This document shows, piece by piece, positions 23,397 through 37,609 of a DNA stretch of 64,000 nucleotides. The stretch's first letter is position 1. Each line of letters opens with the position of its first letter. The stretch comes from Wuchereria bancrofti (taxonomy: Eukaryota > Nematoda > Chromadorea > Rhabditida > Onchocercidae): contig SSBO01000008.1 of assembly GCA_005281725.1 (NCBI GenBank), forward strand, positions 3,640,671 through 3,704,670. The letters are read 5' to 3'. The position numbers and the translations under genes were made by a program. Under the pieces are notes generated by a model. The model was not told the origin of the DNA, ran no database searches, and was given only the letters and a program-made list of their open reading frames with translations.

Positions 23397-24500
23397 AACT
23401 GCTGTCATGTTGCTGATCTCGCAGTTATTGTATTAAAATTTCCAGTTGTTACCTTGAAAGTTTGTTTTTTCGTGGATTTTTTTTATTGCCTTGGCTTTTA
23501 ATTACGGCCATCTTTAACTCCAAAATATTAACCTCACTGCGCACTTCCCCCATTTTAATCACGGAAATTGTCTGCTTTATGTTTGAATAACAGAAGGTAT
23601 ATAACTTTCTAGCATTTGTGTCATTGGTACTTATCTTAAATTCATTGTCAAATCATCAGACTGTAACAGTTTGTGTCATATTTAAGATTATATCACCTGA
23701 ATTGTACCATTACCAGATAATTATTTTTAAAAACGCCACTATGCTTAGTATCAAATGTTTTTGAATGGAAAATTGTTGATTCCACAAGTGCTTAGCTTTT
23801 AGTTCCACTTTTAATGAATACGCTGAGCAACTTTACATTGAGTAACATATGAATCTTTACTTTGTATTTTTGAAATAGAGGTATCAAAATAATTGGTTTA
23901 CTCTGCCGGACAAAATCGCCATCATTCCGATATATTATTCCACTTAATTGTAATTAAGCGGTTTTTCTAGATTTTTGCCTCTATAGCATCAAATTATTGA
24001 TCCCACTAATGCATAATTATGGATACAAAAATCGGCACCTTACGATATCGAGAATCTACTCTTTCAAGGCGTTTCAGCATATTTGGGGATATCCGGTGTG
24101 CCAGTGAAGATCAAGTATGTTGAGAAGAGGAAGCTGGTTTATAAGGGACACAGAAATACCAGAAAAGGAAATGCCAAATCTTTGTGCTGATGGATAATTG
24201 TCCCATACTTTTGAGAATACTGTAGATGCATTGACTATTTTTTTTAGTGTTAGATGTATTCATTACCGATGTACATAAAAAAGGTCATAATGATTCATGA
24301 TTTTGTTTTCAAAACAGCAGACGATTCCGGAATGGTTATAGCTGGTATTCGTCATAAATTAAAAAAGATCCTATGGTAGTATTTTTGCTAAACATAACCA
24401 AAACAATTATTTGTGGAGTGTGCGTCCAACAAGTTGGTCAATTCTCACAGTGAAATATTAGGGGGTTGTTTACATCATCTGCAAGGTGAGTGGAAAAAGT
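23397..24500. other. Convergent intergenic region DEK/UBXN1
   Basis: 3' flanks of two convergent genes. Positions 24044-24190 (+) hold a 48-codon open stretch (including YVEKRKLVYKGHRNTRKGN) whose composition looks more coding than its surroundings. I could not connect it to splice sites or a family. Otherwise non-coding. Confidence 0.45.
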
Positions 24501-26369
24501 CTAGTGGATAGTGCGTGTAACAACCATGTTTGCAGAAGGCATCAACCCTGAAAATCCCAGTTGAAACTACACGAGCAATATAGAGACATGCTTTACAAAT
24601 AACATTTAAAAACATACCTAGAACTTTGATGGATACTTCCATATCTTCATCGGTAAATATTTTACGTGGAAATGGAGTCATAAGGGTAAACGGCATACCG
24701 CCCATTGCATCCTTGCAGTGCATTTCTACCCATAGACGTACATGAGATAATGGTTCATCTGGCTACAAAGTGATGTTATTACTTGCAATACTCTTTGGTA
24801 CATCTCTACACGATTGCTGTATTTCATACTGTGAATTCATCAAAAGCCCAATCAAAAAGGTATAACGAAATTATAATTCCAGAAATATGTATGTCATGCA
24901 GTTACTAAGCTTCAACCAAAATTGAATTTAATCCCACCACTATTGGTCGTATATTGCCACTATACTAGAATTAAACTTACTTTAAACTTTTCCTTGATGG
25001 TTGAGCCATTAAGTAATCGTACTTGTATTTGACAATAATCAACATCCCTTACTGGAGGCGCTTCATTTACAGCAGGCAGTGGTGAATAAATCTCCAGTGT
25101 TGCTGACTGTGGCTGTTTCAGTTGTTCAGCTAGCTTACGAGCTTCTCGATCCAAACGAATTTGTTCCAAAACACGTTTACGTGCTTCCATTTCCTTAACA
25201 AGTAATTTTTTAACTAACATTATAGTCTCCATCTAAAAATTTTTTTTTTCGAAGTCTTACTTCACGCTTTTCACGTTTCTTTTCTTCCAATATTTTCCTC
25301 ATTTCCATTTCTTTTCTTTCTTCTTCCACTTTTGCCATTGATTTCCCCTCTAGACGACGACGTTTTTCCTATAATTGCTTTTTTCTATTATAATGATTGT
25401 CCAAAGGACTGAGGAGACTTAATTTCGAGCAAATTGTATTTGTAAACCAATGAGAAGAAATACCAACTTTCTCCAGCGTTTCCTTTCTTTCTTCCTCTTC
25501 CTTCTTTGCTCTTGCTTCTTTCAATTTCTTTTGCAACGCTGTTATTCTTTCTTTCTTTTCTTCTTCTGTTAACGGCTTCACAGTTTCCGTTGATTCACTA
25601 AATGCTTCATGTTTCGTACGTGCTGCATGAAACATAACAGCTTGGTCGTCGGCTAATTGCTTCCCACATCTAAAAAGTCTAGCATGTGCGCCTGCATGTG
25701 AAGCAATCACCCATCTGTCGTATGTTTGTGAACTGAACTCATAAAAAAGAAAGAAGTTGCATGTGTCACCTGACTGGAATATCGGTCACTAAAGCGATGA
25801 GTACTGATAAAATCTGTCCAAGTATGTCCCTTAACTGCAGAAATACGTTTCTTCGGCTACTATGTCTGCTGTTACTCTTTAATATCTCTTTTCTCCTTTA
25901 CATTTCATCTTGTCTACTGCAACATTATGTGTGGAAATTTTTCAAATATGCATACACATCACATTTGAATGACATTGCTTGTTGTGCTTCAGTAGATGAT
26001 GGTTTCGACGGCTCCTCCTCCTCAGCAAATTCAATAATCGAACTTTCCTCTTCCGGTAACTGTGGCTCAGCAGGTTTCGGCGGATTTATATCATCATCAT
26101 CATCCTTCTGATGGGCCGCAATCCATTCCACTGCCTCAACCAACCCTGTTTCACCGGTTTCTCGTAACGCTTTCTCGCTAAAACCAATGACTGTAGCATG
26201 AAGTTCCCATAAATCTTGTACAATTTTTTTTTTTCAACAATTTGCATATTTACTTCCTCATTTCCATATCATGGAATAACTACAAAAATGAAAATTTTTT
26301 AAAAAGAATATAAGCATACGCAACATCGTGAGGGAAACCCATCTCTTCCAGTTGATCCAGCATCGACAT
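24501..26369 (-). CDS. ubxn-1: UBXN1/SAKS1-type UBA-UBX p97 adaptor
   Basis: Seven exons in gene order: 26369-26320, 26177-25956, 25669-25468, 25368-25261, 25232-24981, 24762-24618, 24547-24501. They give 341 aa with all phases matching. The N-terminal UBA domain (residues about 3-41: LDQLEEMGFPHDVA, KALRETGETGLVEAVEWIAAHQ) binds ubiquitin. A C2H2 finger follows, split by an intron (FKCDVCGKQL then HAARTKH; spacing C-x2-C-x12-H-x5-H). Next is a long Glu/Lys/Arg coiled coil. The C-terminal UBX domain (residues about 255-341: CQIQVRLLNGSTIKEKF, LSHVRLWVEMH, GMPFTLMTPFPRKIF, EDMEVSIKVLGLMPSA) is expected to dock on p97/CDC-48. In other animals UBXN1 regulates ubiquitylated-substrate delivery. 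The final exon is only 47 bases, ending VVTRTIH. Confidence 0.93.
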
Positions 26370-27701
26370 TTCCTGTACAGTAGTAATTTACTTTGCAAAG
26401 TCATTCATTTCAATAAGTAGAAAAATTTACTGCAAAATTAATTTACAACAGGAAGTCAAACACTAAAATAGCAGTAGCCGACAAGCTTATCAAAATAGCA
26501 ATACTGTTTTGTGCCATATTCATACGGTATGAGATATGTCCGAAATGATCGATATTGATACCTAACACAAGTTAATCTGTTTCACATTCACAGTGACCCC
26601 AGTGCTTACTAATATTGCCTGTAAATACTTGCAAAAGGAATTAAAGAAGAAATATCGAAAGTGTCAAATATCTGATTAGTTATCTCCAAACTACACGATG
26701 TATGGATGATACGTTATGACATATTCAATGTTAAAGAAGCATTTAAATAAAAAATATTTTATTGACAAAGACATCTGCTGAACAAAGCAAGCCACTTATC
26801 AAAACGGCAAGTCGTCTTCAAGCAGCAAATCCAAAAAGTTGCTTTTCATTGACAAATATTTGCAGGGAATAATTATCTTATTTGAGTCAATGACAGTAGT
26901 AAGGAAATTTTGATAAAAAGTGGAATGAGTTATTAAAGAGAATATGTACCTAAAACTGTATATGAATGTACACAAAGTGCGTTTATAACTGCATCAATAG
27001 AGGAAAAAAGAAGCGCATATGAAGTTTAGAATCAATGTAAAAGTAACTAGCGGTTAAGTAATAAAGCTAAAAAAAATCTTACAAATTCTTCGTAATATTA
27101 ATTTAATCAAATCAATCCAAATTCAAAAAAAAAAAGAAAAAAAAAAATAAAGAGAAGAAAAAATAGAGTTTTCGGTACGACAACGCTGCGAAATGACCCT
27201 AATTATATTCAGAAATGAAACATTTTAGAGAAGATTTACTTTGAGGAAGAGACATTAACTTAAGAAAAATATTTATACAAAATCTAGAACTCAAAAAAAG
27301 CGATATAAATATAAACGTTTCTATATAAAATTATAAATAGAATCAGATGGATTCATATTGAAATTTCTAAAATAAACCAAACTTCCCACGGACTCATATG
27401 TAACAGTAAATACTTCAGCATACATCATGGGGGCAATGCTGTTGAGATCTCGAAATCATCTAGGCTGAAATAAGCGGTGATACATTACCGTTTAAAGCTC
27501 TATCTACAAAGAAACTTAATTATCATAATTGGAAAACTACTGAGAAAACTAGTGTTCAAAGAGCTTAATGTCACTTGCCTTTTAATTGATTCAACAATCA
27601 CAACTAAATTTACAACACTAATTAAGAAGATTTACACTTTAAACTACCACAAGATTTACACTTTAAATTACGCTACCACAAACCTTTCACAGGAAAATAA
27701 T
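26370..27701. other. Intergenic region, UBXN1 promoter side
   Basis: AT-rich with poly-A tracts around 27120-27160. A short direct repeat, AAGATTTACACTTTAAA, occurs twice at about 27626-27667. It includes the 3' flank of the 179-aa gene. No additional gene recognised. Confidence 0.5.
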
Positions 27702-28832
27702 TTAGACACGTGGTGGGAGCTCAATTCGGGATGAACTATAAACATTGCAGAAATCACAACCGCATTTCCTTAGTTCCCATGCTTCAACCTGAACACAAGA
27801 GAAATCTGACGAATAGTTCGAATGATTTTTAAAATGCAACAAGTTGAAACACCTTGAATTGAAAAATCCTTCGTTAATTGGAGAAAATGATTACGGAAAT
27901 CCATTGAAATATGATGTATATTCATAAAACTGTCTGTTCATTTCATAATACTACTTAGCCGTTTTTGTCTTCCGATAACAGAAATCCTTTACAACAAAAT
28001 TTCCTTACTTTAACAAAAGGAGTATCGTTGCTGTTTTCGATATTCTCCAATAAATTAACCACCAATGAACCGTTCTGCAAACGCTCCACTCGATTCACTG
28101 AACATAAGATCAAAAATAAGTACAAAAGATAGAAATTTTCCTTTCTATTAAGTCATTCCTAAAAAACGAAGTTTCCACTATCACCTCTTCAATTTCAATA
28201 AATTTGAACCTACTTCTTCCCGCTGCTTTTTGTGTGGAAGTGATCTCAGCCATTAACGAGTGACGCCTCCTTAAAAGATCTTCCTGTCGAGACTGAAACA
28301 GACCTTTTCTAAGACATGATTTTTGACTCAAAATAAGATAAATGAAGGTAAATAAGATAAATTAACAAATATGAATTATTACCAATGGATCAACTGCCAT
28401 GTCTTCTACCGCCATATTCAACATTTTTTCTACCGTTTCTTGACCGCGCCGAACTGCAGCCTCCAGGACAGCAATATCTCTCTTTAACTGAGTTAGTCTC
28501 TTAGTTCTACTCGCATTATCTGTTAATTTCTCAGCATCATCATCTAGTCGTTGTCTCTTCGGTTCTAAAAGAATAATTCCTGAACAATTCTTTCTATCTA
28601 ACGAGATTTAATTTACAAATAATGACTATATTTGCTTTAACTCCATATCCGTCATTAGGTTTGTAAATCCATCTCTTAATAGTTTGGACAATCAAAAAAA
28701 AAGTGAAGCATATTATCAGCGATACCAACCGGTGGAAGAATCGATGCATTCAGGTCTTTCATGCTGAGCCAACAAACTTGACGTGCAATCCATTTCATCG
28801 TCCATAATGATCCCTGCTGATATATCTTCCAT
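27702..28832 (-). CDS. Uncharacterised 179-aa nuclear-looking coiled-coil protein
   Basis: Five exons in gene order: 28832-28730, 28564-28383, 28292-28214, 28097-28009, 27788-27702. Every junction is GT-AG and phase-consistent, which supports a real gene. The N-terminus is acidic (MEDISAGIIMDDEMD) and is followed by a short basic stretch (EPKRQRLDDDAEKL). Residues about 55-110 look like a coiled coil (RLTQLKRDIAVLEAAVRRG, then VEKMLNMAVEDMAVDPL, SRQEDLLRRRHSLMAEI). The C-terminus has a Cys-rich tail (WELRKCGCDFCNVYSS). I recognise no family. The size and KR-rich motif suggest a small subunit of a nuclear complex, but that is inference. Confidence 0.75.
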
Positions 28833-29828
28833 ACGAACGATCTTTGAAATACTTTCCCTTAAATAAATGATAGTAAAAAACGGATTACACAAGAGATAAT
28901 TTATTGAACGTTTTCGATCACATCATAATTTCTCACCTAAACTATACATCTCTACTTAAACTATACGTATATATGGCAATATATTATTTTGACTAGCACA
29001 TTTACCTATGCATACCTTTACAGTTTTAACTTTAAAACTGTATTTTGACTAGCACATTTACCTATGCATACCTTTACAGTTTTAACTTTAACTTCAAAAT
29101 TATTCTCTGATTTTTCTAATTGCTCTATGCAATCATCTAACTTTCTTTATTTCTAATCATTTATAACACTATGCTTTCTCAACCAACACACTGTCTCCTC
29201 TAAATCATCCATTCACTGTCAGTCCTAACCAGCAGTTATGGATATGTACGAACTATGCAAAAACGAACTTTGTATTGCGTATTCAACTTTTGCAGCCTTA
29301 TATCGTCTGTTTAAGTTTAGGTCTCTAAGTGGTGCAGCTATTATGCGAGAGGGAATGAAGGAGAAGGGATGATGATTAATGTGTTGAAGTTGCGCTTACT
29401 GATTAATAAGTTGAGATTAATGCCTAGACTTCTTATGGCACCTTAGTATTGGCCTAGTATATTCTTTTTACTGGCCAAGAAAACATTATTAGATTTCTTA
29501 TGTGCAACGACGGTGTAACGACACTATTTTGTAAATTATTTTATTAGTTACATTTAAAGCATCACTAGTATAAGAAATTTGTCGTATTGTTTGTCTTCAG
29601 CTATGTGTTACGTATATTTGTAGCGTATTTAATAAATGGATGGTAGAATATTATGCTTTACATTCGAAAAATCTAACATGTTAGATGTATTACTAGAGTA
29701 TTAAGAATAAGAAGAGAAATTTAAAAAAAAAATAAAAGGAAGTAATATTGGATGCTGACAAGTTTTGATTATTTTTTTCCTGCATGCAGGTTTTTTAAAA
29801 AATTTTTCTATTATTTTGAAGAGGTACT
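28833..29828. promoter_or_regulatory. Divergent intergenic region upstream of rpl-4
   Basis: A 996-base spacer between two divergent genes. It contains a direct tandem duplication of about 50 bases (28991-29092; unit includes GACTAGCACATTTACCTATG). A TTTTTTCCTGCATGCAG acceptor ends at 29789, 39 bases upstream of the rpl-4 start, a plausible spliced-leader site. Promoter elements cannot be resolved by eye. Confidence 0.5.
28991..29092. repeat. Tandem duplication of about 50 bases
   Basis: Two adjacent, nearly identical copies containing GACTAGCACATTTACCTATG and CATACCTTTACAGTTTTAAC in the divergent promoter region between the 179-aa gene and rpl-4. Confidence 0.9.
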
Positions 29829-31840
<2,012 letters not shown>

Positions 31841-32859
31841 AGACATATTTGATTATCATGTAATTTGTTATACATCGTTGGATAAATTTTCACGTAAATG
31901 TAGAGGAGTCAACAATTTATAATAATATATTCATAATAAAATTATGGGGAATGCTGATTCAGATAAAGTGATATTGAATATTACAACTATCTGATAACCT
32001 AATTTAAGAGAAAAGCTTGGGCGCTTATCAAAAAAACTCAAGATAACGGTTTGCGGATAATTTCTGCTGATTGGTGAGTTCACAGTAAGTACTATCCCAA
32101 ATACCAACAAAAATGCGAAGATTTAAGATTAAAGAATTTGATTTGTTCCACGAGAGATCAGAAATAGTGGTAATAAAAAACGAAAGAAACTTGAATCGCA
32201 AAAGACTTTGGAGGAAAGTCCATATACACTGTGAACATACAACTTCTTGGTAGTCAGTAAAGGACACGCTAACATGGTAATCAGTAAAGCAACTGGTAAA
32301 CGTTCACATGGCACATTTATATGGATATAAGGAATACATACAATTAACTAATAAAACAGGAATGACAAAGCCTCTAAAAAGCACGACAAATACAACTAAC
32401 TAGTCTTGATAAGCTTCATTTTGAAAACCCGAAGAATGACAATCAAATGAGTGTTTACAATTGGGCTTACTTCGTGTAAGTTCCATTTCGAAACCTTCAG
32501 CGAGGAAATCAGAGCTAAAAAAGGTCTGCTGAAGAAATAAAAGTAATTAACAGAACTCCAAAAATTGAAGACCCGACTTCAAGAAAAAAAAAACCATTCT
32601 TAATATTTGCTGATAGTTCTTTCGTTACATGTTCTTTTAACTGTTGCAGAATAAAGGGCGGAAATTCCCGAGGAAGAGAGAGCGTACGCGTAAGAGTCAC
32701 TGGGTGCATATGTCAAAGACTGATAATTTTCGAAAGACGGCCCAGCGAGTGACAATTTGAAAAGAAAATGCAGTCAGAGTTCTCTTCTAATTTTTTTCTC
32801 ATCAAATAAAGGGGAAAAGTCTTAGATTAATTCCCACCAATAATTAAAAGTCATCAAAC
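31841..32859. other. Convergent intergenic region rpl-4/LysM gene
   Basis: Holds the rpl-4 3' end (ATAATAAAATTA near 31931). A GC-richer patch on the minus strand at about 32640-32760 could encode a C-terminal exon of the LysM gene (LAGPSFENYQSLTYAPSDSY), but no AG acceptor precedes it. No other gene seen. Confidence 0.45.
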
Positions 32860-33728
32860 TTACGTCGAATTCTCCGTTAATTTGTGTACAGTATCCGTTG
32901 TCTTCCTGATATTCATGTCAATTCTTTTGAAGATGTCTTGCAGGCTTTCTTCATTGATATCTTGTGATTTCTTAGATTCTTCATAGCACCGGTCTTTCTT
33001 CACACTTATGGGTTTATCCGATGCACAATTTTTCTCAAAAATTTCATCATAGATTGGTATCTCAATGTATTCCTTGAGGTAGAGACTTTCATTCGACCAA
33101 AGACGATTCAATCGTTTTATTTCGCTCATCTACAATTAATATTGATATTGCTGCAGAAAACAATACATCTCAAACATTCTGATAGAAATACTAGTTCTTA
33201 TCTCTTCAAAAAGACTTAAATCATTAAGCTGCTTCATCTAAAATAAAGGGAAAGAAATTCAGCCAAAGTTAGGAAACGCTAAATATCTCGCTTAAAAGAT
33301 TTTCAGAAGAAAACACCTATTATACGTATCTCATACGAAATGACAAAAATTAAAATTTTTCACTTCATTTTCTTCTACATGATGAAGAGTTTTGAAGAAA
33401 TATCATAATGTAAATAGCTGAACATTGCTTGACCTTTCTTTCCATCTCAGTGAGAAACAAATTCCTAAACAACATTGTACCGAAGTTATAGCGCATTCCG
33501 CACAATTTCAACTGACCGAAGAATTATTTACAGGAAATAAATTTAATAAAAAATACATACTGAAGTGTTGTATTTCAGAACGAGTCCTTGAAGTGTATCA
33601 TTCGGTTTAATCTGATGTTGGATGATTGTACGACAAGTTTTTGCGGAAATATGAATATTTGATAAACTGCCGTATCCGCGTATTCGTTGATAACTACACA
33701 AAAATGTGCGCTCATCTTGACCTTCCAT
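32860..33728 (-). CDS. LysM domain protein (LYSMD1/2-like)
   Basis: Two exons, 33728-33561 and 33129-32860, join at phase 0 to 145 aa. The single LysM domain spans the intron: IIQHQIKPNDTLQGLVLKYN then SEIKRLNRLWSNESLYLKEYIEIP. Lone LysM domains without signal peptides are typical of the intracellular LYSMD1/2 family, whose role is poorly known. The C-terminal half is charged (ISVKKDRCYEESKKSQDINE, DIFKRIDMNIRKTTDTVHKL). The reading frame stops at TAA within ACGTAAGT, which is itself a perfect donor. So either the protein ends at ENST or splicing there adds a further exon that I could not place. Divergent from the SR gene. Confidence 0.85.
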
Positions 33729-34601
33729 TTTTATGCCACATCTTTAGTGCTTAACAATCTATAATAGCTAATTAAAACACAAAAATATAAATAATATAAT
33801 TTAACGCTCCTATATAAAAGTCGAAATTTACGTCTAATTTACCGCATTAACATAAAAAAGTGTCGATCCGAAAAAAGTAGCACAATGACTCGTGTACGAA
33901 TTTAACTGACCATAGATGCATTGCTATAAAAGTGCCCTCAAGTATTTCTTAGCCGTCATGGATTAGGTTTCTTGGTTCGAAGATAGTGTTGAATTGTTGG
34001 CAGGTAGACGAAAAAGGGTTGCTAGAGAGTATTAAAATGAGAGATACGAGGGGCAGAGGAGGGGATGTGGTTATTATCAGATGTGAAAGTATACAGTTTG
34101 GTGTGTTGTACTTGTTGACACGAAAAACTGTAAGATCCATCGGTGTCTCTCGGGAATTCTAGTGGACGTAAAATCGATAAAGACAAAGTCTATTACCATT
34201 CTCATAATAATGCCAAGTTTAGAGCTAACAGTTAGAGAGGAAATAATGGTGTGAGTTGTGTAGGAGGAAGTAAAAAATAGTGATGAAGAGATGAGGCAGT
34301 GGTTAGCCGCATTGCATTGATTTCTTTCATTGTCCTTTTCGTTTTTGCTTTGCCATCGATTGCTTGGTTTTCTGTGGTTTGGAAGGAGGAAAGGAGTAAC
34401 TGTTCAGGAATTTTGAGATTTTTTTAACGGAGAAGTAGATGTGAACCGGAGAGAAATGATTCCCGAAAAAATGAATCATTCGTTGTGTGTTTAACTCATT
34501 CGTTTTAATATTTTTTCCCTTGTGGTACGCAAAAAAAAAAAAAAAATTCATACGTACTTATGACTGTGTACTGTTAAGATAAAAGAGATGTATTTAGGAA
34601 G
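33729..34601. promoter_or_regulatory. Divergent intergenic promoter region LysM/SR gene
   Basis: An 873-base spacer between divergent start codons. The right half (33950-34330) is richer in G and T on the plus strand. A TGTATTTAG motif five bases before the SR start codon could be a spliced-leader acceptor. No specific regulatory site recognised. Confidence 0.45.
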
Positions 34602-36662
34602 ATGGCACCAAGAAAACGTTCTACATCGAAAACCAGTTCAAGTTCATCATCAACAGAACGGTATATTAATAAATCACTTACCGTTTGCATAGTTTAATAA
34701 ACGGATGGAGAATTCGTTGTTTAATTTCAGATCACGTTCACGAAGTCGTACACGTTCAAAAACCCGAAGCCGCAGTAAAACTTATTCACCAGAACGTGGT
34801 GAGGAGGGACGTCTTCATGTGGCGAATATTGATGAGTCAGTACGTGCAAGAGATCTAGAAGAAGCATTTTCGTGAGATTTCTTTTCCATTTAATATTTAT
34901 AACATTTAGTAACATTTAAGGTAGTTTTAGTCTATGTGATTTCATTCTCATTTCATCCAATCTGCTTTTTTGGTTTTTATTTACAAACAGCTGATACTTT
35001 CTCAACACGTATTTTCTTCTGTTTTCAGACGTTTCGGAAAGCTCTCCGAAGTTTGGGTGGCGAGTTATCCACCACTTTTTGCATTTGTGGTATTCAAGAA
35101 TAAGTCGGATGCAAATGAAGCGTTGGCAGCACTGAATAACACGTAAGTCGCGAATTATTTGTAAAAAAAAAACCTCTTACTATAGTTCATTAATGACTTA
35201 TTTGTTTGCTAAAGAGGAGACTGATGTTTAAATTCATCCTTTAGAAAACTAATTGTCGGATATCTCACTTTTATGCTTGTACGTGGAATTGTACATCTGC
35301 AAGAAGTATCATTGGAGAGTATACCAGTCTCATCGGAAAAGCAATTTTTGAAATATTTCCTTTTCAGGTACATTCGTAACTGCCGAGTACGCGTATCGGT
35401 AGCATTGCCTCGAGTTCGTGCACATGATCGCTATCGTTTTGGTGGTGGTTATGGGGGTGGCTATTACGGTGGTGGTGGTTATGGCAGGGAATTAGTGATA
35501 TTTTTTGTTTTACAGATTGTAGTGTGGACTGGCGGGGAGATTAAGGATGGAGAAAAAATGGATTTTTAGATATGGTGGTTATGGCAGCAGTCGATATGGT
35601 GACTATGGACGTTATGGCGGATATGGTCGAGAACGAGATAGACGGTGAGTGTTGCAGAATTTTTTTTAATCTGAATGAAGTAAGAAAACTGCAGGAAGGT
35701 GGGGGAAGAAAGATGGCTTAGTAAAAGTTATTCAGCCACATTTTCCTGAAATATTACCTTTCAGCACTCTAAGATGTCCATTTACTCCGGGATGGGCGGG
35801 ATATACGAAGGGTTATCCATTAAATTAGTTTGATATAGGCCTGGATGATGGTAAACTTTGGTTGCTTTGTGTGTGATGGAATCATTATGGACAGTGTTGA
35901 AACTTTGGTGATAATTGGTTTGTTGGCTCGGCTCCCTCCGTCGTCCATATTGTTTGGAATGGATGAGCCGAGCTGTGAATTGGTTTTGATGTTGATGGTC
36001 CATCATTTTGTGTTTTTGGCATCCTCTGGAATATTGTTGTTGGAAAATGGAGGAAGTGTATGGTGATGGGAATTCTGTAGTGCACGATTCGCAATTCTTT
36101 TGAAAATGGTTTTTATTCATTTTTCGGACATTGTGCAACAAATGTGCCACATCCACGTTTCAGTCATCTGTAAAGGAGGTGCTCTCCTCTTCGCATCACC
36201 CACGAAACACATTTTTTCATCCTTTTTAGTTCTTTGACTACAGTTTGTCTCTTTTTTGTTTTACGAACTGCAAAAATTGGGCCTTTCAACACTTTAAGAT
36301 GTCCATTTAAATGGGTTGTCCGTAAAAGTTTGAATTTGGCTTCTTGTGTCGTGGAATTTTTCTCCAGGATGATAAGGAATTTTACAATGTGTGTATCACT
36401 GTTTCGCTTAAATAATTCCTATTTTTTGCAGACGATCACCGCCACGACGAGAACGCGAACGTCGCAGAAGGTATGGTAACGCATATGTATTTTCACTTTT
36501 ATATAGAAAGAGGCAGTATGGAAGAGGAAAAAGAGGGGAAATTTATCATTCAAAAAAAAGTAAATATGTAAGCATATTTACATTCTATTTTGAAATGCGT
36601 TTTACAGGTCCCGTACTCGCTCGCGATCACGTTCACGTTCTTCTTCATCCCACAGTCGTTAG
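34602..36662 (+). CDS. SR-type splicing factor: RS-RRM-Gly/Tyr-RS
   Basis: Exons: 34602-34660, 34731-34871, 35029-35142, 35368 to about 35487, 35570-35644, 36432-36470, 36608-36662. The N-terminus is an RS region (RSRSRSRTRSKTRSRSKTYS). One RRM follows (residues about 47-125: GRLHVANIDESVRARDLEEA, RFGKLSEVWVASYPPLFAFV, CRVRVSVALPR), with RNP1 and RNP2 visible. Next is a Gly/Tyr-rich linker (FGGGYGGGYYGGGGYG, YGDYGRYGGYGRERDR). The C-terminal RS tail is RSRTRSRSRSRSSSSHSR. The closest known relatives are SRSF3/SRSF7-class proteins, but the N-terminal RS block is atypical. The join between the fourth and fifth exons is not resolved: no GT-AG pair keeps frame (see findings). If that intron is retained, the frame reads to a stop at 35569. 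Confidence 0.85.
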
Positions 36663-37609
36663 AACATCAGTTCCACAGAGAAACATTCTGAAATTTTTGA
36701 GATGATGAAATTGCTGCTGACACATATGTCTTAATATGTTTCTATGTTTGATTTTTAACCTCATGTATCGTTTTTAATTTTTATCCAATTTCTACATCAT
36801 ATGCATAAATTAAACTTTTTAATTCCAGTCGATACGCAACATCATTCACCATATGTTTGAGGAATAATTTTTTATTAAGGGATGAATTAATATTTTTAGT
36901 ATTTGCCAGTATTTGGAGAGCTGTGTATAACATGGATTATTGGTCGAAGTTAGGTTTTCAAGTATTCTTGAGTACTTAACTTATACTTGGGTTTCAGTGA
37001 TATTTAGGCAGTTGCTAATATATTGAATAAAATGCTTTTGTGGAAGCTTTCATAGTTTTAACTGCTGGTATTATTTTTGTAAGCAGTCAATAACGGCAAA
37101 CCAGATTGATGCAAACATTTATGTAACAATGTTAGTGCATACATTCACTATTTTTTTTATTTTTGCGCGAAATGTTTGTCTTTTTCCACCCTATAATTAG
37201 TAGTTTACAATTTTACACCATTGGGATTGTCATTTGTTATTGGATACAAAGTTGTTTCTAGAATAAATTATATCATCAAAGCATATAAGATTGGAACTGC
37301 TTATTCATTCTTGTGATCACATAAGTTAATTTAGGTTCTTGAAATGGGACAAAGAGGTTTACTGGCAGAGTATTGCTCACTATTCTGCAACTTTATCTCT
37401 GTCACAGATGAAAGGTGGTTGAAGTAAACAGTAATGGAAATATGAGGTGTAGTTTCTTGATGCCTTGGGGTTTTGGCTTGGAAATAGCTGGTATCGTCAA
37501 GGATTAGAAATCATTTTTAGAATCTAAAATGAGTAAAGAGAAAGGCAAGTGAAAATTAACGACCAATAGATTAATGATTAGTAATGGTGATTTGCAAGAA
37601 AGATAGGGA
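36663..37609. other. Intergenic region SR gene/CABLES
   Basis: Contains the SR gene 3' UTR (possible polyadenylation signal CATAAATTAAAC near 36804) and the CABLES upstream region. No conserved coding sequence. Confidence 0.5.
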
